This document shows positions 58,056-64,000 of a DNA stretch of 64,000 nucleotides, in pieces. The number at the start of each line of letters is the position of its first letter. Within the stretch, counting starts at the first letter, position 1. This stretch comes from DATARH01 sp963734125 (GTDB lineage: Bacteria; Pseudomonadota; Alphaproteobacteria; ATCC43930; CGMCC-115725): positions 62,001 to 126,000 of the forward strand of contig CAVTGB010000086.1 in assembly GCA_963734125.1 (NCBI GenBank). Direction: 5' to 3'. The position numbers were made by a program, and so were the translations under genes. The notes below the pieces were generated by a model. That model was not told where the DNA came from, searched no databases, and saw nothing but the letters and a program-made list of their open reading frames with translations.

Positions 58056-58128
58056 AGCCCCCTGTCGGAATCGAACCGACGACACCAGCCTTACCATGGC
58101 TGTGCTCTGCCGACTGAGCTAAGGGGGC
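58056..58128 (-). tRNA. tRNA-Thr (GGT)
   Basis: A 73-base cloverleaf begins GCCCCCTTAGCTCAGTCGGC; the anticodon loop ATGGTAA gives GGT. The acceptor GCCCCCT pairs with AGGGGGC. It is separated from tRNA-Met by ten bases. Confidence 0.95.
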
Positions 58129-58240
58129 CACCGCGGTCCCGGACCGCAGGCAACAATGATAGCCACGGTCCGAGCGGGTCCGCTCCGGTGGTGTCGCCCC
58201 GTGGCGTCGCCCAGCCCAGTGACGTCGCTACCATCCCTGG

Positions 58241-58732
58241 ATGCGGATCCGACTGGCGGCGGCGGCCGACGCCGAGGGCATCCGGGCGATCTACAACCAC
58301 GAGGTCACGAACGGCACGTACACGTTCGACCTCGTGCCCCGGACGGCGGAGGAGCAGCGGGCGTGGCTAGCCCGGCACGACGGTGCCCACCCGGCGGTGG
58401 TGGCCGCGGACGACGCCGACGAGCAGGTGCTCGGCTTCGGCGTGCTGTCGCCGTTCCGGGCCCGCCCGGCCTACGCGACGACCGTCGAGGACTCGGTGTA
58501 CGTCGATGGCGAGCACCGCGGCCACGGGATCGGTCGGGCCGTCCTCGAAGAGCTCGTCCGGTTGGCCGGCGCCCACGGGTTCCACTCGGTCATCGGCCGG
58601 GTCACGACGGAGAACGAGCCGTCGGTGGCCCTGCACCGGGCCTGTGGCTTCGAGCTCGTCGGGGTCGAGCGGGAGGTCGGCCGGAAGCACGGACGGTGGC
58701 TCGACGTCGTCGAGCTCCAGCGGATGGTCTGA
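58241..58732 (+). CDS. GNAT N-acetyltransferase (phosphinothricin acetyltransferase-like)
   Basis: This is an intact 163-residue protein. It starts MRIRLAAAADAEGIRAIYNHEVTNGTYTFDLVPRTAEEQRAWLA, the typical PAT/YncA opening, with acetyl-CoA loop VDGEHRGHGIGRAVLEELVRLA and NEPSVALHRACGFELVG. It acetylates an amine such as phosphinothricin or methionine derivatives. It is transcribed away from the tRNAs and ends in a hairpin at 58750. Confidence 0.92.
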   Translation: MRIRLAAAADAEGIRAIYNHEVTNGTYTFDLVPRTAEEQRAWLARHDGAHPAVVAADDADEQVLGFGVLSPFRARPAYATTVEDSVYVDGEHRGHGIGRAVLEELVRLAGAHGFHSVIGRVTTENEPSVALHRACGFELVGVEREVGRKHGRWLDVVELQRMV

Positions 58733-58749
58733 CACCGGCCCCGCGGCAC

Positions 58750-58774
58750 CGGGCCGCGCCCGGGGCGCGGCCCG
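58750..58774 (+). terminator. Hairpin after the GNAT gene
   Basis: CGGGCCGCGCC, a three-base loop and GGCGCGGCCCG form an 11-bp perfect stem just after the stop. There is no T-run, so it may be a Rho-independent-like or a structural end. Confidence 0.5.
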
Positions 58775-58779
58775 ACCCG

Positions 58780-60550
58780 ACTCATGTAGAGGACTCCGGG
58801 CGGTGGATCCACCACCGAGCGGCGGTCCCGAGGTTGCATGAGCATCCCGGCTGGCCTTGGGGGTGGCGAGGAGCACGGTTCTGAGGGAAGGGAGGTCCCC
58901 TTCGCCTCGCAGGGCTGACTGCCACCACTCGGCCTGGCCACGGATGACCCGGATGAGGGAAGTGGCTTGGTCCGTGAGACCGGGGCCGCCTGCAGCACAT
59001 GAGTGGGAGCCGCCGCCAGGCGGAGCTCCTTGGGACCGTGGCGAGATGGTGCCGACCACCTGGGTCTGCCGGACCGGCAAACGAGACAGGAGGTTGGACA
59101 TGGCAGAACGCCGCATCATCGGCCTGGATCTCGGCATCGCCAGCGAGCACACCGTCCGGGTGCTCACCGGCGACGGGAGGATGGTGGCCAAACGCAAGGC
59201 CGTCCCCACCGCCGAGAGCCTGACGACGTTGGAGCAGGCGGCCTTGGAGGGCGCCGCGCCGGGGACGGTGCTCGAGGTGGTGATGGAGCCGACCGGCCCC
59301 GCCTGGTTGCCCGTCGCCGTCTTCTTCGACCGACGGGGCCACCGGGTCTTCCGGGTGCCCTCGGCGGTCGCCCACGACATGCGGCGGGTCTTCTCCCGCC
59401 ACGCCAAGTCCAACTCGATCGATGCCGAGGCCTTGGCCCGGCTGGCCATCGTCACCCCCGAAGTCCTCCGGCCTCTCGCGCTGGGCGGCGTCGATGCGGC
59501 CGCCCTCGACCGCCGGGTCCGGGCCTGTGACCGGCTCACCCAAGCGGCCAGTCTCCACAAGGTCCGGATCAAGGACCTGGTGCGCCAGCTGCTGCCCATG
59601 ACCCCGCTCGCCGGGGACCTGGGAGCTGCCGACCTGGCGGTCTTGGAGCGCTATGGCGACCCTCGTGCCCTGGTCAAACTGGGACGGGCCCGGCTCACCG
59701 GGCTCATCGACCGGGCCTCGATCGGCCACCAGGGGGAGGAACGAGCCGATGAGTGGCTGGCCGCGGCCCGCAGCGCTCTCGAGCTCTATGGCGATCACCA
59801 CGCCGTGGCGTTCAGTGACCTGGCGGCCGAGGTGGCCACCGAGGTGCGGCTGCTCCGGGCCATTCAGGCCGAGCTGGCCACCCACGAGGCGGTCCGCGAG
59901 GAGCGCTATCGGAGGGTCGATCCCCAACTGCTGGCCCGCAGCCTCCCGGGGCTGAAGAAGATGGGCGGTCCGGTCCTCGTCGCCATCATGGGCGAGCCCA
60001 GCCGGTTCAAGAGCGCGGCCCACTTCCGTTCCTTCACCGGCTTGGCCCCGAGGGCATCGGAGACCGGCAACACCGATCGCAAAGGTCAGCCCATGTCCAA
60101 GGCCGGGAGCTCGCTCTTGCGGACCACGCTGGTCCGGGCCGCCGACTGGGCGAGGAAGCAGGACCCTCAGCTGGCCCGGATCTACTACGTCCAGATGACC
60201 GAGCGGGGCAAGAGCCACCTGGGTGCCCTATGCGTGGTGGCCGCCCACCTGGCCGAACGGGCCTGGCTGGTCATGCGCCGGGGCACGCCCTATGTCGTCT
60301 GCGACATCGACGGCACCCCGGTCGACCCCTGGCGGGCCAAGCAGATCATCGCCGAGCGCTACACCGTCACCGAGGAGACCCGGAAGCGGCGGCGGAGCAA
60401 CAAAGGGGGGAAGGCCCCTCAAAAAGTCCTCACGGGACAATTGCAGTCACACGCCAAGGGCGTGGACAAGGCGAGGCGACCTTCCCCGGCCCCCACTCCA
60501 GCCCGGTCTGGCGCCGGCGTCAAGCAGAGCGCTTGACAGGAGATCTCCGA
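58780..60550 (+). mobile_element. Second IS110-family insertion sequence
   Basis: The element holds the transposase at 59100-60536 with about 310 bases of non-coding DNA upstream (58785-59099). That upstream stretch has foldable pairs such as GGCGGTGGATCCACCACC and is where IS110-type bridge RNAs are made. The right limit lies near 60,540-60,550. The limits are estimated because this family lacks clear terminal repeats. Confidence 0.65.
59100..60536 (+). CDS. IS110-family transposase
   Basis: The ATG at 59100 follows AGGAGG. The product is about 478 residues. The DEDD domain shows D10 in IIGLDLGIA, E63 in VMEPTG, and D108 in SNSIDAEAL, where the usual second acidic residue is Asn (N105). The C-terminal Transposase_20 domain has SLPGLKKMGGPVLVAIMGEPSRFK and GLAPRASETG. 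It is longer than the first IS110 (337 residues). A C-terminal lysine/arginine tail follows. Confidence 0.93.
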   Translation: MAERRIIGLDLGIASEHTVRVLTGDGRMVAKRKAVPTAESLTTLEQAALEGAAPGTVLEVVMEPTGPAWLPVAVFFDRRGHRVFRVPSAVAHDMRRVFSRHAKSNSIDAEALARLAIVTPEVLRPLALGGVDAAALDRRVRACDRLTQAASLHKVRIKDLVRQLLPMTPLAGDLGAADLAVLERYGDPRALVKLGRARLTGLIDRASIGHQGEERADEWLAAARSALELYGDHHAVAFSDLAAEVATEVRLLRAIQAELATHEAVREERYRRVDPQLLARSLPGLKKMGGPVLVAIMGEPSRFKSAAHFRSFTGLAPRASETGNTDRKGQPMSKAGSSLLRTTLVRAADWARKQDPQLARIYYVQMTERGKSHLGALCVVAAHLAERAWLVMRRGTPYVVCDIDGTPVDPWRAKQIIAERYTVTEETRKRRRSNKGGKAPQKVLTGQLQSHAKGVDKARRPSPAPTPARSGAGVKQSA

Positions 60551-60619
60551 TAGGGAATCAGCCCCAGTAGCTCGATCTCCGCCCCCCAGGGCAGCGGATT
60601 GAGAGCCGCTCTCAGGTCC

Positions 60620-61216
60620 TCAGCAGTCGCCTGCCTGCGTCGCTCCATACTTGGCCTGAGCAGCCGTGAACTCAGAACCATCTTGAGAGTCCAGTTGGTC
60701 GATCAAGGCTGTGCATGACATTGGCTCAGTTTGGAGGTACTCCTTGGCCGCCTGAACGGCCTCGGTTGTCCAGTTCGTGGTGAGGCTGTTGACAGCGACG
60801 GTGGCGTCAGCGACGGAGTACTGGCCTCCATCTGGCGAGTCCAGTTGGTCAATGAGACCCTGCTGGGAGAACGCCTGCGTGGCCAAATACTGCTTGGCTG
60901 CCGCCACTGCACTCTTCTGCTGCTGCGTCAGGGCGGGAGTCGTCACGGGAGGGGCGGTAGTCGTGGCGGGAGGGGCGGTAGTAGTCGTGGCCGGGGCTTT
61001 GGCCTTGGCTGGCTGTGACGTACAGGTGACCACCGCCGTGTTGCCCGACTTGGACATCGAAAGGGATGAACCCCCCGAACAGCTAACCGTAACGCTGTCG
61101 CCACCGCTCATGGTAAGCGTCTTGTGGGTCGATCTCTGACTGGACGCGCCCGCCACGGCTACCGGGGCAACCGCCAATGCAAGGGCCGTAGCCAAGACCA
61201 GTACAGGTTTTTTCAT
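60620..61216 (-). CDS. Secreted protein with two Ltp-type repeats
   Basis: This is a 198-residue protein. A signal peptide (MKKPVLVLATALALAVAPVAVAGA) is followed by a small beta region, then a Pro/Thr/Ala linker (APATTTTAPPATTT). Two Ltp helical repeats end it: AAKQYLATQAFSQQGLIDQL and AAKEYLQTEPMSCTALIDQL. No lipobox cysteine is visible, so it is probably secreted. Related proteins occur in actinobacteria and in phage superinfection-exclusion proteins. Confidence 0.83.
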   Translation of the reverse strand: MKKPVLVLATALALAVAPVAVAGASSQRSTHKTLTMSGGDSVTVSCSGGSSLSMSKSGNTAVVTCTSQPAKAKAPATTTTAPPATTTAPPVTTPALTQQQKSAVAAAKQYLATQAFSQQGLIDQLDSPDGGQYSVADATVAVNSLTTNWTTEAVQAAKEYLQTEPMSCTALIDQLDSQDGSEFTAAQAKYGATQAGDC

Positions 61217-61238
61217 TTTCGGCCTCTTTCACCGTCGA

Positions 61239-61532
61239 TCAACCGTCCGCTACCGAACCTGGTAACACCACGCATGGGCGCACTCCTTGCACTGCCAGAG
61301 CAGCGACTGCGCCGAGAAGATACACGGGTTGCGACGAAAGGATCGCAGCCGTCAAGGACGCGGCCTGGGCTTCGCCGATGCTGAGCTTCTTTGCCTCGAC
61401 CCGGTCGGCGAGGTCCGGGGCGCGACCGCGGAGGTCTTCGATCTGGTCGGCGAGCAGTAGCGCGGCTTCGGCTTCGTCCCAGGTGAGCTTGTAGGTCGTG
61501 AAACTGGGGCTTCGCCTACCGTGTGCCGACAT
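61239..61532 (-). CDS. Hypothetical small protein
   Basis: The frame reads MSAHGRRSPSFTTYKLTWDEAEAALLLADQIEDLRGRAPDLADRVEAKKLSIGEAQAAS, then a hydrophobic end LTAAILSSQPVYLLGAVAALAVQGV. It begins at the CATG shared with the divergent GIY-YIG gene. I do not recognise it. A helical N-terminus plus one C-terminal membrane segment is the most that can be said. Confidence 0.5.
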   Translation of the reverse strand: MSAHGRRSPSFTTYKLTWDEAEAALLLADQIEDLRGRAPDLADRVEAKKLSIGEAQAASLTAAILSSQPVYLLGAVAALAVQGVRPCVVLPGSVADG

Positions 61533-61615
61533 GACGTCAACCGATGGCTTCGTCCGAGCGGGTCCCGTTGGAAACCGCGGCCTAAACCTCATACCTGAAG
61601 AGCCACCTACACCTA

Positions 61616-62854
61616 GTGTCCTGAGTCGCTGATTCGATACTTAAGTGCCAGAGCTGGCGTTGCCCGCCGCGGCGGCGGAGACCCGCTCGCAGTAACGAGC
61701 GAGCGCGGCGAGGATCTGGTCGGCGGTCTTGACCCAGACATAGGGACGTGGGTTCTCGTTCCAGGTTTCGATCCACTCGGTGATGTCGGCTTCGAGCGCC
61801 TTGACGCTGAGATGTGAGCCGCGACGGATCTTCTTCGTCGTCAGCTCGCCGAACCACCGTTCGACCATGTTGAGCCACGACCCCGAGGTCGGCGTGAAGT
61901 GCAGATGAAAGCGGGGATGGCGCAGCAACCACCGGTGGATCTCCGGGGTCTTGTGGGTGGCGTAGTTATCGAGGATGAGATGGACCTCGAGATCTTGGGG
62001 GACCTCGTTGTCGATGCGGACGAGGAAGCGCTTGAACTCCGTCGCCCGGTGGTGCTTGTGCAGCGAGCCGATGACCTTGCCTGATCCCATGTTCAGTGCT
62101 GCGAACAAGCTCGTGGTCCCGTGGCGCACGTAGTCGTGGCTTCGTCGCTCAGGGACCCCGGGCAGCATCGAGAAGATCGGCTGGTAGCGGTTGAGCGCCT
62201 GGATCTGACTTTTCTCGTCGACGCAGAGCACCGCGGCGCGCTCGGGGGGATCGAGATAGAGGCCGACGACGTCGCGGACCTTCTCGACGAAGAGCGGATC
62301 AGTGGAGAGCTTGAAGCTCTCGGCCCGATGAGGCTGCAGTCCGAAGGCCCGCCAGATCCTCGAGATGGCGGTCTGGTTCATCCCGGTCGCCTTGGCCATC
62401 GACCGCGTCGACCAGTGCGTCGCGTCCTTCGGCTTCTCCTCCAAGGTCTTCACGATCACCGCTTCGACCTGGTCGTCGGTGATCGTCCGGGTCGCTCCGG
62501 GCCGGGGTGCGTCCAAGAGTCCGTCGAGGCGTTCGGCGACGAAGCGTGAACGCCACTTGCCGACCATGGCCCCTGAGACACCCAGCTCGGCGGCGACGAT
62601 GGCATTGGTCGCCCCGGTGGCGCACCCGAGCACGATGCGGCAGCGCATGGCGAGCGCCTGGGCGCTCTTGCGCCTCGTCGCCAGTCGCTCGAGGGTCGAG
62701 CGCTCTTCGTCGGTGAGCACCAGTGCTGGTTTCGGCCGTCCCATCATTGCCATGTCGCCTCCCATCGTCACAGGTGAACGATGGAAAGAACGCGCCGTCG
62801 AACCAGAAATTCCCGAATCGGGGATATTTCTCCCGAATCAGCGACTCAGGACAC
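61616..62854 (-). mobile_element. IS630-family insertion sequence with perfect terminal inverted repeats
   Basis: Left end GTGTCCTGAGTCGCTGATTC at 61616 and right end at 62834-62854 are perfect inverted repeats of 21 bases. TA flanks both ends (61614-61615 and 62855-62856), as IS630/Tc1 elements duplicate TA. Element length is 1,239 bases with one transposase gene. Confidence 0.95.
61641..62753 (-). CDS. IS630-family transposase (DDE)
   Basis: This is an intact protein of about 370 residues. A helix-turn-helix N-terminus (NAIVAAELGVSGAMVGKWRSRFVAERLDGL) precedes the DDE domain: first D in VLCVDEKSQIQAL, second D in LILDNYATHKT, and E in GSWLNMVERWFGEL. The preferred start MAMMGRPKP is one of several close ATGs, so the first few residues are uncertain. 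All catalytic residues are present, so it may be active. Confidence 0.95.
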   Translation of the reverse strand: MAMMGRPKPALVLTDEERSTLERLATRRKSAQALAMRCRIVLGCATGATNAIVAAELGVSGAMVGKWRSRFVAERLDGLLDAPRPGATRTITDDQVEAVIVKTLEEKPKDATHWSTRSMAKATGMNQTAISRIWRAFGLQPHRAESFKLSTDPLFVEKVRDVVGLYLDPPERAAVLCVDEKSQIQALNRYQPIFSMLPGVPERRSHDYVRHGTTSLFAALNMGSGKVIGSLHKHHRATEFKRFLVRIDNEVPQDLEVHLILDNYATHKTPEIHRWLLRHPRFHLHFTPTSGSWLNMVERWFGELTTKKIRRGSHLSVKALEADITEWIETWNENPRPYVWVKTADQILAALARYCERVSAAAAGNASSGT

Positions 62855-63245
62855 TAGGGCGCGCCACAAGTACGGGAACGGACCATTCGCCAAGCTGGTG
62901 ATGCCGAAGCTGCCAAACGCCCCCGGTGTCTACCTCTGGGAGTTGGACGGCACCGTCGTGTATGTCGGACAGACCCGGACTCCGCTCTCAAAGCGGCTGG
63001 GGCCGATGGGTTATTCGACCATCTCGCGATACAACACCTTCGCCCAGGAACCTGGCCGGCGTAACGGAGGGCAGCAGACGAACTGTCGGGTGAACAGCCT
63101 CGCTAACGAAGCGTTGTCAGGCGGAAAGTCGTTGGTCATCTGGTACAAGGAGACGACCATCGAGGAGGCCAAGGGCGAGGAAGGCGCGTGGATGGACCGC
63201 TTCCAGATGCCGGAGTGGAATCGGCGGCTCGAATCCAGCCTCTGA

Positions 63246-63564
63246 ACCGGACGCGACGCCGGCCGGGGTCCCCTCGTTTCCAAGGGGTGAGACCGGCCGA
63301 GGCGTCGCGACCGACACTCATTCTGCCCGCCCGGTGCCCGGCCAAACGTGGACCCCAGTGTCGGGATCGGAGAGGCCCCAGCTGTTCGTTCTCCCGGCTC
63401 CCGTATGGCCTGGTGCCGAGCTGTGCCAGCTTCGGGTCAGCCGGCGTTGTACGCGGTCGGCTCACTGAGGCTGAGGGCTGTCGATGCTGAGAGGGTGGCG
63501 GGGCAAGCAACCGGCGCATGAGTTGACCTGGACGACGGCGTGCCGGGAATGCCACATTGACGCG
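63246..63564. other. Intergenic stretch
   Basis: About 320 bases with no recognisable gene, RNA or repeat. A longer in-frame ATG at 63484 for the next gene is possible but less likely. Confidence 0.4.
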
Positions 63565-63945
63565 ATGGCTGAGTTCGAGGGCGACTGGTACGCCGTTCGC
63601 TGCGTCTTCGCTACCGATCACAACCAGTCGTTTGGACCGACCGACCTCGATCAGGACGAGTCCACGTACGAGGAACGAATCACGCTATGGCTTGCACCAT
63701 CAGCGGAGACGGCGATCGAGCACGCCGAAGTCGAGGCCCATGAGTACGCAGAGGCGGTCGGAAGTCGGTACGTCGGACTCGCCCAGTCGTACTGGCTCGC
63801 GGACCGAGTCGGGCACGGGGCGGAGGTCTTTTCACTGATTCGGAAGAGCAAGTTGAGCCCCACCGACTATCTCGATCGCTTCTTCGATACCGGGGACGAA
63901 TACCAGCGACCCTGGCCGGCAGAGCCATCGACCGAGGGGAACTAA
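63565..63945 (+). CDS. Hypothetical protein, DUF4288-like
   Basis: The ATG at 63565 gives MAEFEGDWYAVRCVFATDHNQ; an upstream ATG at 63484 would add 27 residues. Later it reads STYEERITLWLAPSAETAIEHAEVEAHEYAE, then AEVFSLIRKSKLSPTDYLDRFFDTGDE. The WYAVRC...YEERI...A pattern resembles DUF4288 proteins of unknown role. No transmembrane or signal segment is visible. Confidence 0.65.
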   Translation: MAEFEGDWYAVRCVFATDHNQSFGPTDLDQDESTYEERITLWLAPSAETAIEHAEVEAHEYAEAVGSRYVGLAQSYWLADRVGHGAEVFSLIRKSKLSPTDYLDRFFDTGDEYQRPWPAEPSTEGN

Positions 63946-64000
63946 CGCCGCTGGAGGGGTCCCAGCTTGCGTTCTCCTGGCTTCAGGCGGCTCGGCTACG

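Larger units (their letters stand above)
61531..63245 (+). pseudogene. GIY-YIG-domain gene interrupted by an IS630 insertion
   Basis: Removing the IS630 element (61616-62854) and one TA joins MTSTDGFVRAGPVGNRGLNLIPEEPPTP to RARHKYGNGPFAKLVMPKLPNAPGVYLWELDGTVVYVGQTRTPLSKRL with no frame change. The latter has the GIY-YIG fold segment GVYLWELDGTVVYVGQT. The rebuilt protein is about 156 residues, ending EEAKGEEGAWMDRFQMPEWNRRLESSL. Start is ATG 61531 (an alternative GTG at 61498). GIY-YIG domains cut DNA. The gene is a clear victim of insertion. Confidence 0.85.

Noticed and set aside
60528..60650. Short minus-strand frame reading TAEDLRAALNPLPWGAEIELLGLIPY
   Set aside because: It looks protein-like but overlaps the end of the Ltp gene and the IS end and is too short to support; it may be a gene fragment.

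Overview
The window is best read as three blocks from different sources joined in one contig. Positions 1 to about 52,520 are GC-rich DNA with alphaproteobacterial gene content (soil or environmental Rhodospirillales/Rhizobiales-like, judged from UgpB, AmpG, the hydantoinase/carbamoylase pair, P1B-5 ATPase, ExoD, EttA and bipartite palindromic repeats). About 52,530 to 53,265 is clearly AT-richer and of unknown origin. From about 53,267 to the end is GC-rich actinobacterial DNA (Acidimicrobiia-like is my guess), marked by rpmG, tRNA-Trp, secE, nusG, rplK, rplA and a truncated rplJ. The rplJ frame runs straight into the AT-rich block, so a chimeric assembly is more likely than gene transfer.

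Block 1, 1-28.6 kb, is mainly catabolic: a sugar-phosphate binding protein, a YgjP-type metallopeptidase, an AmpG-like permease, a broken GMC oxidoreductase, a DOPA-dioxygenase-like protein, two near-duplicate Rieske oxygenases around a ParB-like protein, a DapA-family aldolase, a gentisate-dioxygenase-like cupin and ManC. An IS110 element sits between the arms of a palindromic repeat. Then come D-carbamoylase and D-hydantoinase (a hydantoin route to D-amino acids) with a divergent MFS permease, a TauE/SafE exporter, an M20 amidohydrolase, a BrnT toxin with an XRE antitoxin, a class III CoA-transferase, a methyltransferase, and three FMN-dependent alpha-hydroxy-acid oxidase paralogues with a membrane protein and a Phd/VapC pair between them.

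Block 1, 28.6-42.7 kb, continues with an amidohydrolase, an isocitrate-lyase/PEP-mutase-family enzyme, a SnoaL protein, two beta-propeller proteins, a class III aminotransferase, CmcJ-like, TenA-like, SDR, hydroxypyruvate isomerase, carboxymuconolactone-decarboxylase-like and MetX-like proteins, a deoxyribosyltransferase-like/TIR-like protein and EttA. Block 1, 43-51.6 kb, looks like an integrated element: a P1B-5 metal ATPase with a C-terminal hemerythrin domain, ExoD, universal stress proteins, cytochrome c, and MobC/relaxase genes. A short copy of the relaxase 3' end lies at the opposite side of the element, near 43.1-43.25 kb.

Many block 1 genes are broken by single-base indels, mostly +1, with no accompanying stop codons or decay. 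This looks like residual long-read error rather than pseudogenization. The actinobacterial block is free of this. It carries the ribosomal/transcription cluster, interrupted by an oppositely oriented Orc1/Cdc6-like AAA ATPase, then three tRNAs, a GNAT enzyme, a second IS110 element, a secreted Ltp-repeat protein, and a GIY-YIG gene cleanly split by an IS630 element.
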